Positions 8,697 through 16,851 of a DNA stretch of 64,000 bases are shown here, piece by piece; within the stretch, counting starts at the first letter, position 1; each line of letters begins with the position of its first letter. The DNA comes from Paludibacteraceae bacterium (GTDB lineage Bacteria > Bacteroidota > Bacteroidia > Bacteroidales > Paludibacteraceae). The position numbers were made by a program, and so were the translations under genes. The stretch spans positions 1 through 64,000 of the forward strand of contig JAFOYE010000015.1 of NCBI GenBank assembly GCA_017391525.1, given 5' to 3'. The notes beneath the pieces were generated by a model. It did not search any database. It was not told the origin of the DNA and worked only from the letters and a program-made list of their open reading frames with translations.

Positions 8697-9343
8697 AATA
8701 TCGCTATTTATACATAGTATTAATCATAATTTCGCTGTTGTGCTCCACGACGAGTGCTATGGCTGGTTCTGTGCAGGATACTACTTCTGCTGAAGAAGTA
8801 AGCGCTGACGCAGTAGAAGAGTTATTCTGGAAACCAGATCCTGTCAAGGCAGTTTGGATGGGTACTCTTTTTCCTGGATTGGGACAAATCTATAACCGCA
8901 GTTATTGGAAATTGCCTATCGTTTATGGAGGATTGATGGGATGTACCTATGCTATCATGTATACCAATAATCAGTACCTGTCTTATAAAGAGGCATACCG
9001 GTCTATTTATTATGATATCCAACACTCGTCGGTGTCCAATAGTCCAGAAAAACCCTATATAGCTATTCTTCCAGATGGCTATACAATAGATCGAATGGGA
9101 GGAGTATCTGCTTATCAAAAACGGTTGTATGAATGGCAGAATACTACACGTAGGTATCGTGATTTATCCATTGCGGCAACGGTGATAGTATATGCATTAA
9201 CACTGGTAGATGCATATGTGGATGCGCAACTGTTTGATTTTGACATTTCTCCAGATTTGTCACTAAATGTTCAACCAGATTTGTATTATGACCAGATACA
9301 ACGCCAACGTAGTGCAGAAGTTAGATTGGCATTGTCGTTTTAA
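8693..9343 (+). CDS. DUF5683 membrane-associated protein
   Basis: Protein of 216 residues with a signal peptide at the N-terminus and the DUF5683 hallmark DPVKAVWMGTLFPGLGQIYN at about residues 45-64, followed by two hydrophobic segments (YGGLMGCTYAIMYTN and SIAATVIVYALTLVDAYVDA). The likely start is the TTG at 8693, which overlaps the parB stop by four bases and gives a complete signal sequence; the next ATG, at 8759, would remove it. The order parA-parB-DUF5683-lytic transglycosylase is conserved in Bacteroidales. Function unknown. Confidence 0.85.
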   Translation: MKYRYLYIVLIIISLLCSTTSAMAGSVQDTTSAEEVSADAVEELFWKPDPVKAVWMGTLFPGLGQIYNRSYWKLPIVYGGLMGCTYAIMYTNNQYLSYKEAYRSIYYDIQHSSVSNSPEKPYIAILPDGYTIDRMGGVSAYQKRLYEWQNTTRRYRDLSIAATVIVYALTLVDAYVDAQLFDFDISPDLSLNVQPDLYYDQIQRQRSAEVRLALSF

Positions 9344-9362
9344 ATCCATAAAAATGTAAAAG

Positions 9363-10628
9363 ATGAAATTACGCTTATTTATATTATTCGTTATGATCTG
9401 CGGAGTGGTTTTTGGTGAGGTGTCTCCTACACTACAACCGGTGGTTATAATGCCGTCCGTTGATGAAGAGGTTCCTGAACCAGAACCAGAGCCAGTCATA
9501 CTAAGTGCAGAGGACACTCCTGACTCTGTGTTTATACAACGTCTACAACAACTACCTTATGTGGTAGAATTGCCGTACAATCCTGTAGTGAGGCAATATA
9601 TCTTGCGCTATTTTAAAGGCTCGAAACAGATGCCTGAGTTGTTGAGCAAGCATGAGCACTATATGCCTATATTCCAAGATGTGCTAGCGTTGTATGATTT
9701 GCCTTACGAATTGGCTTTTCTGCCAATCATAGAGTCAAGACTTAATCCAACTGCTAGATCTCATATGGGAGCAGTAGGATTATGGCAGTTTATGCCAGCA
9801 ACGGGTAAGAAATATGGTCTAGAGATCAACTCATTGGTTGATGAGCGTCGTGATCCTATCAAGTCAACCCATGCTGCTGCTAAGTTTATGCAAGCATTGT
9901 ACAAGATTTTTGAAGATTGGAATTTGGTTATAGCAGCCTATAATTGTGGACCAGGTAATGTCAATAAAGCAATTTACAAGGCAGGAGGTAAACGTGATTT
10001 CTGGAGTATTTATCCATTCTTGCCTAGCGAAACGCGTGTATATCTACCTCTATATATTGCTGCGGTGTATTCTATGAATTTCGCTCATTGTCATGGTGTA
10101 TATCCTTCGGAAACCCCAGTTTTTCTACAAGACACCATTGCTGCAGATATTGTCATGTTTCCGGAGTTAGAAGAGGTAATAGCTAATGGAAGTATTCCTG
10201 TGGATACGATTGTGACAAGTCAGCGTGTTCATCTCACTCAAATATCGGAGTGTCTGGATATTCCTATGGATGTTTTGAGACAACTTAATCCGCAATATGC
10301 ACGAGATATTGTTCCTGGTAATCAGGAGTATGCGATATGCTTGCCACTTGATAAGATGGGTGATTTTATTCTCAACCAGGATACTATCTTGGCGCACCGT
10401 GCAGATGAATTAATCAATACCCGCCGCTCGGAAATTGAACTTCTGCAAACCACATCTGTAGAAGGTGCAACGACGGTGAATGGGGTGACGTATTATAAAA
10501 TTAAGGAAGGTGATAACCTTGGTGCTATAGCTGCCAAGTTTCGTGTATCAGTCAAACAACTCAAGTCTTGGAATGGTCTTAAGTCAGACTTTATCAGAGC
10601 GGGTAAAACGCTTAAAATCTTAAAATGA
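9363..10628 (+). CDS. mltD: Lytic murein transglycosylase, MltD type, with C-terminal LysM
   Basis: Predicted envelope enzyme that cleaves the MurNAc-GlcNAc bond of peptidoglycan with formation of a 1,6-anhydro end. After a signal peptide come an acidic Pro/Glu-rich spacer and the SLT goose-lysozyme domain (about residues 105-240). The catalytic Glu124 lies in IIESRLNP, and the motifs GAVGLWQFMPATGKKYGL and AAYNCGPGNVNKA are intact. One clear LysM domain is at about 375-420; a weaker LysM-like segment lies near 285-325. Total length of 421 residues fits MltD of this phylum. Confidence 0.92.
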   Translation: MKLRLFILFVMICGVVFGEVSPTLQPVVIMPSVDEEVPEPEPEPVILSAEDTPDSVFIQRLQQLPYVVELPYNPVVRQYILRYFKGSKQMPELLSKHEHYMPIFQDVLALYDLPYELAFLPIIESRLNPTARSHMGAVGLWQFMPATGKKYGLEINSLVDERRDPIKSTHAAAKFMQALYKIFEDWNLVIAAYNCGPGNVNKAIYKAGGKRDFWSIYPFLPSETRVYLPLYIAAVYSMNFAHCHGVYPSETPVFLQDTIAADIVMFPELEEVIANGSIPVDTIVTSQRVHLTQISECLDIPMDVLRQLNPQYARDIVPGNQEYAICLPLDKMGDFILNQDTILAHRADELINTRRSEIELLQTTSVEGATTVNGVTYYKIKEGDNLGAIAAKFRVSVKQLKSWNGLKSDFIRAGKTLKILK

Positions 10629-10646
10629 TAGGATACTAATACTATA

Positions 10647-10961
10647 ATGAAGGTCTATTATTCCATATTAGAAGTAAGCAAGATGACTAATCTCCCTTCC
10701 TCCACCCTACGGTATTGGGAGGAGCAGTTCTTGCAACTTAGACCTTATAAGAATGAGAAGGGCAAACGGTTTTATACAGAGCAAGATATTGAGTTAATCA
10801 AGCAGATTAAGTTTATCCGAGACGAACTCCATATTACTCGTATTGAAGCTATTAAAAAGGAGCTAAGACAGAATGCTAGAAAAACGGATTCTCGCCAAAA
10901 GGCCACTGAATTGCTCAAGAAAATTCGTCAACAGTTAGAGGATATACGTAGACATATGTGA
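10647..10961 (+). CDS. MerR-family transcriptional regulator
   Basis: A small 104-residue regulator made of the MerR winged helix (YYSILEVSKMTNLPSSTLRYWEEQF, residues 4-28; KGKRFYTEQDIELI, about 39-52) followed by a helical segment. There is no effector-binding domain and no cysteine cluster, so it is the minimal type often found next to parAB and mltD in Bacteroidales. Its targets are not visible. A strong hairpin terminator follows at once. Confidence 0.88.
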   Translation: MKVYYSILEVSKMTNLPSSTLRYWEEQFLQLRPYKNEKGKRFYTEQDIELIKQIKFIRDELHITRIEAIKKELRQNARKTDSRQKATELLKKIRQQLEDIRRHM

Positions 10962-10974
10962 TACAATGTAAAAT

Positions 10975-11004
10975 AAAGATAGCGCCCTGCGAGGCGCTAT
11001 CTTT
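10975..11004. terminator. Bidirectional terminator between MerR and ssb
   Basis: A perfect 12-bp stem (aaagatagcgcc / ggcgctatcttt) with a 6-base loop sits between two convergent genes. A/T tracts on both sides allow it to work in both directions. Confidence 0.9.
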
Positions 11005-11021
11005 ACTATAATATATTAGGT

Positions 11022-11453
11022 TTAGAAAATATCTTCTATTTCTAATGTTGGGATGTTTGCTCCCTCTGGTAGTTTTTGTTCTGTCACTGTTTCTTCGTCG
11101 TTAGGGGTACGATATTCATTGGGACGATAGAGTACTTGTATATTTTCTGCAATGATCTCTGTTTTGCGACGTATTTGACCGTCTTTTTCCCATGTTCGAG
11201 TTTGCAATTTACCTTCTACATACAATTTCATACCTTTGCGTACATATTTCTCAGCCCATTCTGCCAAATTGCGCCATAGCACGATAGGGTGCCATTCTGT
11301 ACGATCTGGAACTTGTGTGCCATTTTGCATGGTATAACCGCGCTCTGTGGTGGCCAAATTAAAATTTGCAATAGCTGTTCCACGTTCTAGGTAGCGAACT
11401 TCAGGGTCGGCACCTACGTTGCCCACTAAAATAACTTTGTTAACTGATGACAT
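11022..11453 (-). CDS. ssb: Single-stranded DNA-binding protein
   Basis: A 143-residue SSB that coats single-stranded DNA in replication and repair. The OB fold begins at the chosen start MSSVNKVILVGNVGADPEVR, the canonical SSB N-terminus; the frame is open upstream, but that part has no family similarity. The middle shows RTEWHPIVLWRNLAEWAEKYVRKG and LQTRTWEKDGQ, and the C-terminus ends with the acidic tip LEIEDIF (the D-I/L-F tail that binds partner proteins). Its promoter lies at 11520-11551. Confidence 0.96.
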   Translation of the reverse strand: MSSVNKVILVGNVGADPEVRYLERGTAIANFNLATTERGYTMQNGTQVPDRTEWHPIVLWRNLAEWAEKYVRKGMKLYVEGKLQTRTWEKDGQIRRKTEIIAENIQVLYRPNEYRTPNDEETVTEQKLPEGANIPTLEIEDIF

Positions 11454-11519
11454 AGTGTTTGATATTAAATTTGGTGAAAAGTCAAAAAGAGATATAACAA
11501 ATAATTTATGATTTCGCAG

Positions 11520-11551
11520 CAAAATTACAAAAAAGTTTTGGACAATCCAAA
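11520..11551 (-). promoter_or_regulatory. Promoter of ssb
   Basis: On the minus strand, TTTG (11548-11551) and TAATTTTG (11520-11527) are separated by 20 bases. The promoter interleaves with the divergent one at 11537-11568. Confidence 0.75.
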
Positions 11552-11568
11552 AAAAAATAGTAATTTTG
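11537..11568 (+). promoter_or_regulatory. Promoter of the secreted endonuclease/exonuclease/phosphatase-family gene
   Basis: TTTG (11537-11540), 20 bases, TAATTTTG (11561-11568). The ATG follows at 11591. The divergent ssb promoter shares its -33 zone. Confidence 0.78.
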
Positions 11569-11590
11569 CAACATATTTAACAAAAAAAAC

Positions 11591-12670
11591 ATGAAACGCA
11601 TCTGTATTAAGTTCATTTTGGCGGCTCTCATCGCCACAGGAGCAGCTTTTAGCTTTGCTCAAAGTCAGGAAATGCAAGTAAGATGTATTGCATTTTACAA
11701 CCTAGAGAATCTCTTTGATACCATTCACGACGAAGGAAAGAACGATTATGAGTACTTGCCTGATGGTGGTATGAAGTGGACTAGTTTCAAATATGAGCAG
11801 AAACTAGAGAAGATGGCGTACGCTATTTCTCAGTTGGGTACAGACGAAGATCCTCGTGGAGCAGCATGCGTGGGTGTGTCTGAGGTGGAAAACATAGGTT
11901 GCTTATATGATCTTTGTCGCGTTCTTAAAGAGAAGCACAATCGTCACTATGAACCTATTTTGCTAGAAGGACCTGATCGCCGTGGTGTGGATGTAGGTTT
12001 TTTGTACAACCCAGCCATGTTCAAACCTGTTTCTACTAAAGGATATGAGTTGAAAGCTCATTATGCCGATGGTGGTGTGGTAAAAAGTCGTTTGCAACTT
12101 TGGATTTCAGGTTATATCTTGGATGATGATCACAAAATCGTGCGAGATAAGATACATATTAGTGTTAATCACTGGCCAAGTCGTTATGGTGGCGAGGAAA
12201 GTAGTCGAGCTACCCGTGATACCGCTGCTATGTTGTGCAAGCAAGTGTGTGATAGTATTTACCTAAAAGAGCCACGTGCTAAGATTGTGGTGATGGGTGA
12301 CCTCAATGACGATCCATTCAATCATAGTTGTGCTGTGGTGATGGGTGCTAAGAAAACACGAGAGGAGGTTGCAGAGCAAGGGTTCTTCAATACTATGTGG
12401 CAAAAGTTGGATCGTGGTATTGGTAGTTTGTCTTATCAAGGAAGTTGGAACTTGTTTGATCAGATCTTTATCTCAGAACCATTAATGAATGCCACATTGG
12501 AAGAGGGCAAATGGGTGTATTGGAAATCGCAAATTTTCAACAAACCATTCCTTACCGTTCAAGAGGGTAAAGACAAGGGAACACCGCTACGTACTGTCAA
12601 AAGTGGTGTATGGCAAAATGGATATGCGGATCACTATCCTACTATGATATATCTTGTTAAATCAAAGTAA
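11591..12670 (+). CDS. Secreted endonuclease/exonuclease/phosphatase-family protein
   Basis: Predicted exported phosphodiesterase of the EEP superfamily, which includes DNase I-like nucleases and inositol phosphatases. The signal peptide covers about residues 1-24. EEP motifs follow: FYNLENLFD (about 36-44), GVSEVEN (metal-binding Glu, about 96-102), SVNHWPSR (about 194-201) and VVMGDLNDDPF (about 234-244), with a final ADHYPTMI. The whole domain fills the 359 residues. Substrate cannot be told from sequence; Bacteroidales copies are usually annotated as secreted nucleases. Confidence 0.88.
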   Translation: MKRICIKFILAALIATGAAFSFAQSQEMQVRCIAFYNLENLFDTIHDEGKNDYEYLPDGGMKWTSFKYEQKLEKMAYAISQLGTDEDPRGAACVGVSEVENIGCLYDLCRVLKEKHNRHYEPILLEGPDRRGVDVGFLYNPAMFKPVSTKGYELKAHYADGGVVKSRLQLWISGYILDDDHKIVRDKIHISVNHWPSRYGGEESSRATRDTAAMLCKQVCDSIYLKEPRAKIVVMGDLNDDPFNHSCAVVMGAKKTREEVAEQGFFNTMWQKLDRGIGSLSYQGSWNLFDQIFISEPLMNATLEEGKWVYWKSQIFNKPFLTVQEGKDKGTPLRTVKSGVWQNGYADHYPTMIYLVKSK

Positions 12671-12678
12671 AAGTGAAT

Positions 12679-13002
12679 ATGCAAGGCTTACGAAAAACTT
12701 CCATTGTGCGTATGCGTAACTATGGCCGTATCATTCAGGATATGGTGCAATTGGCTGTAGAAGAGCAAGATAATGATAAAAAACAATCAATGATTGTTTA
12801 TATTGCACAATGCATGCGCCAGAAGAATGCCACATGGAATAGAGAACTAGAGTCAGGCAATGACCGACTAAAAGATGATATCTATATCCTCTCTAATGGC
12901 AAATTATCTTGTGATTTTGAATTGTTTGACGAAACGATGGACAAGTTGGCTCAACGTCCAATAGCAACTTCTGAACGTCAGCAAAAAAAGAAAAAGAAAT
13001 AA
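12679..13002 (+). CDS. DUF4290-like small protein
   Basis: About 107 residues. The segment MRNYGRIIQDMVQLAVEEQD resembles the start of DUF4290, a Bacteroidota family of unknown function, and the conserved pattern then continues more weakly with a shortened C-terminal half and a basic KKKKK tail. A GTG at 12673 is an alternative start; the ATG at 12679 is the more usual choice. It is nine bases after the upstream stop and probably co-transcribed with it. Assignment is by motif similarity only. Confidence 0.6.
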   Translation: MQGLRKTSIVRMRNYGRIIQDMVQLAVEEQDNDKKQSMIVYIAQCMRQKNATWNRELESGNDRLKDDIYILSNGKLSCDFELFDETMDKLAQRPIATSERQQKKKKK

Positions 13003-13029
13003 TCAATTACTCCCCAATCACTAGCTCCT
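13003..13029. repeat. Degenerate heptad spacer
   Basis: The 27-base gap reads as imperfect 7-base units (approximately AATCAAT, TACTCCC, CAATCAC, TAGCTCC) and ends at the next start codon. It is one of the weaker examples of the heptad spacers in this window. Confidence 0.45.
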
Positions 13030-14700
13030 ATGAAGTACTTAGGGTTGCTCTTGTCTTGTCTGTTGTCTTGCGTAGTATTTGCACAACAGGCGTATAATAT
13101 TACCTCTCCTTATGATCCAGCTACTGTTCCTATGTCTGAGGAAAAGCGTGGTGAGGTAATCAAGTTTCTGATGACAGAATCATCTCAATACCCTGGTACA
13201 GAGCGTGAGATTCTCGTATATGTTCCTCAGCAATATCGTGATACTGCCCCTGCTTGTCTATTGGTGTGTATGGATGGTATCCTTTATGATGCAACAACGG
13301 TGTTAGATAACCTTATTTCATCTGGCGAGATGCCAGTTACGATTGGTATTTTCATCAATCCAGGTGTGGTGTATGATGAAGATAGAAATGTGGTACGATA
13401 TAATCGTTGCAAGGAGTTTGATTCTACGGATGATACGTTTGCTCAATTCATAGAGCAAGAGGTTCTTCCTAAGGTTCGCTCGCTTAAGACAAAAGATGGG
13501 CAGTCTATTAATATCTCTTCCGATCCAAATGACTGCGCTATTACGGGTGCAAGTAGTGGCGGTATAGCTGCTTTCACAGCGGCATGGAATCGTCCTGACA
13601 TGTTTAGTCGTGTCTATACTACGGTTGGCACTTTTGTAGCGATGCGTGGCGGACACGAGTATCCTGCTATCGTGCGCAAAACAGAACCTAAGCCATTGCG
13701 TATCTATATGCAAGATGGTTGGTATGATGTTTGGAATCCAATCTTCGGTGAGTGGTTTGAGTATAATCTCCTTATGGAATCAGCGTTTAATTTTGCTGGT
13801 TATGAGGCGTTTCATCATTGGAATAGAGGCAATCATAGCATCAAGTATGGTACCTTGGATTTCCCAGATGCCATGCGCTGGTTATGGAAAGGTTATCCCG
13901 CAAAAGTGCGCAAAGGTACTTCCAATAATGGCATGCTACAAGAGATCTTAGACCCTGAAAGCGATTGGCAGGAGATAGCGTTACCTTTTGATGTTGATGG
14001 ATGTTTGTTCGCATCTTCTAGTGATGCGATAGTGATGGCAGACCAGTCTAATATATACAAGGTGTATGCTACTGGAAAATATAAACAAGAGGGTGAACTA
14101 GAAGCGCTTGAAGTTCTTCTCGGTGATGGTATAACAGCGAAAGGAACTACACTATACAAAAATGGCAAACCCGTGGCTGACCAATTGTATGGTCTTCAGT
14201 CTGTTGTGGAGTTGGCCGATGGTCGATTTGTGGCATTATGTCTTCCAGGAGCTCAATCTACTAAAAACGTGTGGGTTATCAACCAGGGACATGGTGCGTT
14301 GGCGGTTGCTCCCGATTATCGTCTTTGCGTGACTGGAGAGAGAAACACCCATCATTTGATAAGTACCATCATAAATAAAAAAGGGGAGATGCTCTATAGT
14401 GAACCATTCTATCATCTCCATGATTTGAGCAATGCAGTTCAAGATCCTACTCAGGGTATGGCATTTGATACGAAAGGTAATCTATATGTAGCTACGCCTA
14501 TGGGCGTGCAGGTGGTTGACCATAATGGCCGTGTGCGTGCAATATTGTCATTGCCTGCGGGTGGTGTAGATGCCTTGGCTTTTAGTGGTCAGTATTTGTA
14601 TGCACGCTGCGGTAATAAATTATATTTACGCAAAATGAAAGCGGAAGGACATAACCCTTCTAATGGTGCAATAACTTATAAGTCGCAGGGACAAGGTTAA
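13030..14700 (+). CDS. Secreted esterase (enterochelin-esterase type) fused to a beta-propeller-like region
   Basis: After a signal peptide (about residues 1-19) the first 300 residues form an esterase D / Fes-like alpha/beta hydrolase: the nucleophile elbow GASSGGIAAF (about 178-187), an acid region YMQDGWYDVW and the catalytic His in NRGNHSIKYG. Residues of about 310-556 contain repeated WxV-like and NLYVATPMGVQVVDHNGRV strands, which resemble an SMP-30/gluconolactonase-type propeller. Two-domain proteins of this kind occur in Bacteroidetes polysaccharide loci as carbohydrate esterases. The substrate is unknown. Confidence 0.78.
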   Translation: MKYLGLLLSCLLSCVVFAQQAYNITSPYDPATVPMSEEKRGEVIKFLMTESSQYPGTEREILVYVPQQYRDTAPACLLVCMDGILYDATTVLDNLISSGEMPVTIGIFINPGVVYDEDRNVVRYNRCKEFDSTDDTFAQFIEQEVLPKVRSLKTKDGQSINISSDPNDCAITGASSGGIAAFTAAWNRPDMFSRVYTTVGTFVAMRGGHEYPAIVRKTEPKPLRIYMQDGWYDVWNPIFGEWFEYNLLMESAFNFAGYEAFHHWNRGNHSIKYGTLDFPDAMRWLWKGYPAKVRKGTSNNGMLQEILDPESDWQEIALPFDVDGCLFASSSDAIVMADQSNIYKVYATGKYKQEGELEALEVLLGDGITAKGTTLYKNGKPVADQLYGLQSVVELADGRFVALCLPGAQSTKNVWVINQGHGALAVAPDYRLCVTGERNTHHLISTIINKKGEMLYSEPFYHLHDLSNAVQDPTQGMAFDTKGNLYVATPMGVQVVDHNGRVRAILSLPAGGVDALAFSGQYLYARCGNKLYLRKMKAEGHNPSNGAITYKSQGQG

Positions 14701-14714
14701 GTTTGATTTAACCT
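14694..14714. terminator. Weak AT-rich hairpin between convergent genes
   Basis: A 7-bp stem (aggttaa / ttaacct) with a 7-base loop overlaps the stop codon of the esterase gene, and an A-run follows. It is AT-rich and therefore only a possible terminator. Confidence 0.4.
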
Positions 14715-14748
14715 AACTCAAAAAAAACTCTAGCAAACAATATCAATC

Positions 14749-16371
14749 TTATTTGCTTAGTGCTTCTACAGCTCTTTGGGTTATTTCGTCGTCTCGTTCA
14801 TAGAGAGGATAGAAGCCTTCGTCGCCGAGTATATTGCGAACAATATATGCGTTGACTATTCGTATGAGTAGCGGACGTGATTTGGCTATCTCTTCGTAGT
14901 TAGGTTCTATTCCCTTCTCTTGGGCATAATCAATAAATTCGTTCACCCAATTAGCTCTTAGGAGATGTTTCTCCAATTCTTGCCAAGTGGTGTACTGGTT
15001 GAGTTCTTGACGATGACGATCTGTATATTGATATGCAAATTGGTAGGTGTATGCCAAGTTCGATACTATATTGAAGTACGGAGTATATAGAGTTGTATCA
15101 CGTCCTACAAATATGTCAGGCATAATACCACCGCCACCCATTACCTTACGTCCATTCTTGGTGTAATAAGCAGTTGTGTCTGTGAAATGTACACTATCTT
15201 GTGAGAAGAATTCTCCGTGTTCGTATCGATCTAGAAGCTCCATCTCATAGTTGTATTGTTCTCCCATTCTGTATGGCTTTTGGATGCAACGTCCTGATGG
15301 GGTGTAGTAGCGTGCTACAGTCAAACGAACGGCACTACCATCATCCAATGGGATCTGTTGTTGTACTAGTCCCTTGCCAAAGGAGCGTCGACCAATAATT
15401 GTTCCTCGGTCATTATCTTGTATAGCTCCAGCAAAAATTTCGCTGGCTGACGCAGAGAAATCATCAATCAATACGACCACTTTCTCTTTTTGGAATCGTC
15501 CTATTCCGTTGGCAGTTGCTTCGTAGCGTTCAATAGCACGACCTTCTGAATAAACGATCATATCTCCTCTGTGTAGGAACTCATTGACCATAAGTATAAC
15601 TTGGTCCATATATCCACCAGTGTTCTCGCGTAGGTCAATGATATAGGATGTCGCACCTTTGTACTTGAGTTGCGCTAGTGCGGTAATAAATTCAAAATAT
15701 GTGTTTTCTGCAAAACGTGATACACGCACAAAACCGATCTTATCTCCTTGTTTTGTTGGGATAATAAAATTAGCATCTACAGAGTGCACAGGTATATCCC
15801 CTCGGGTAATGGTGAAATTCAAAATATCTGCACATCCTTGACGTTTAATACCAAGTTTAACTTGCGTATTCTTAGGGCCTCGTAATGTGTTCATTACGCG
15901 CTCATTGGTTATGGTTTTTCCTGTGAAGGCGGTATCATTGACTGTCACAATCTTATCTCCAGCTAACAGACCAATGCCTTCGGATGGTCCTCCTGAGATG
16001 ACAGATGCCACTTGAATGGTGTCGTTCATAATAGAGAACTGTATACCTATACCTGAGAAAGTAGAGGATAGTTCTGAGTTCACCATTTCTAATTCTTCTT
16101 TAGAAATGTATGATGAGTGTGGGTCTAGTTGTTTGATAATCTCTTTAATCACTTCTTCGTTGATGCTATCCATATCTATAGGATCAACATAACCGACATC
16201 AATAAGACCCAATACCTGTTGGATTTTATTGTCAAATGATTGTGAGTAAAATGTGTTGAGTGGCAACTTAGAACGTTGAGCTTCAGCAGTAGGAGCTGAT
16301 AGGGTGTTGCCAATCACAAAACCTATCAATATACAGATGATAGTTAGGGTAGGAAATATGTACTTTTTCAT
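14749..16371 (-). CDS. S41-family C-terminal processing peptidase with PDZ domain
   Basis: Predicted periplasmic serine protease of the CtpA/Tsp family. An N-terminal signal anchor (about residues 5-27) precedes a PDZ domain (about 85-170, motif GIGIQFSIMNDTIQVASV and GLLAGDKIVTVND). The peptidase domain has VLIDDFSASASEIFAGAIQD with the catalytic Ser and GRRSFGKGLVQQQIPL with the catalytic Lys. At 540 residues it has the normal length. It is the last gene of a three-gene minus-strand block with the deaminase and Mpl ligase. Confidence 0.93.
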   Translation of the reverse strand: MKKYIFPTLTIICILIGFVIGNTLSAPTAEAQRSKLPLNTFYSQSFDNKIQQVLGLIDVGYVDPIDMDSINEEVIKEIIKQLDPHSSYISKEELEMVNSELSSTFSGIGIQFSIMNDTIQVASVISGGPSEGIGLLAGDKIVTVNDTAFTGKTITNERVMNTLRGPKNTQVKLGIKRQGCADILNFTITRGDIPVHSVDANFIIPTKQGDKIGFVRVSRFAENTYFEFITALAQLKYKGATSYIIDLRENTGGYMDQVILMVNEFLHRGDMIVYSEGRAIERYEATANGIGRFQKEKVVVLIDDFSASASEIFAGAIQDNDRGTIIGRRSFGKGLVQQQIPLDDGSAVRLTVARYYTPSGRCIQKPYRMGEQYNYEMELLDRYEHGEFFSQDSVHFTDTTAYYTKNGRKVMGGGGIMPDIFVGRDTTLYTPYFNIVSNLAYTYQFAYQYTDRHRQELNQYTTWQELEKHLLRANWVNEFIDYAQEKGIEPNYEEIAKSRPLLIRIVNAYIVRNILGDEGFYPLYERDDEITQRAVEALSK

Positions 16372-16385
16372 AGTATTAAGATATA

Positions 16386-16814
16386 TTATTGGTTTTCAAC
16401 TTGGTCAGGCATGTATTCCACGATGACACCTGCTCGTTCGAGCAGTTCCACACCATCCATGATGCGGTATTTCTCGCCATATACCACGCGTTTGATGCCG
16501 GATTGAATGATGAGTTTAGCGCACTCCATACATGGAGATGCAGTCACATAGAGGGTAGCTCCATCACTGCTGTTGTGGCTACGAGCGACTTTAGTCAGAG
16601 CATTTGCCTCCGCGTGAAGCACGTATGGCTTGGACACATTATTCTCCTCGCATATGTTCTCAAAACCACTAGGAGTGCCGTTGTATCCATCGGAGATGAT
16701 CATTTGGTCTTTTACCAGGATTGCACCTACTTTGCGTCTTACGCAATAACTATTTTCTGACCATGTACGTGCCATGCGCATGTACAAATAATCGCGTTTA
16801 GTTTGTTTGTCCAT
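16386..16814 (-). CDS. dCMP deaminase family protein
   Basis: A 142-residue zinc deaminase that probably converts dCMP to dUMP for thymidylate supply. The zinc site is complete: H67-A-E69 in LHAEANAL and C95-M-E-C98 in SPCMECAK. The N-terminal motif ARTWSENSYCVRRKVGAI and GYNGTPSGFENICE are typical of the ComEB/dCMP deaminase branch. It is 14 bases before the S41 gene. Confidence 0.92.
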   Translation of the reverse strand: MDKQTKRDYLYMRMARTWSENSYCVRRKVGAILVKDQMIISDGYNGTPSGFENICEENNVSKPYVLHAEANALTKVARSHNSSDGATLYVTASPCMECAKLIIQSGIKRVVYGEKYRIMDGVELLERAGVIVEYMPDQVENQ

Positions 16815-16823
16815 ATCGTGCCT

Positions 16824-16851
16824 ATAACCTTTAAACTTTCAACATTCAACT
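16824..16851. repeat. Degenerate heptad spacer next to the mpl stop codon
   Basis: On the plus strand the units are roughly ATAACCT, TTAAACT, TTCAACA, TTCAACT (the reverse complement gives AGTTGAA, TGTTGAA, AGTTTAA, AGGTTAT). The array reaches the stop codon of the Mpl gene. Exact unit boundaries are uncertain. Confidence 0.6.

Noticed and set aside
11373..11388. Possible parS half-site TGTTCCACGT within ssb
   Set aside because: Only the left half matches the Bacteroidota parS palindrome; the right half (TCTAGG) does not, and it lies in a coding region.
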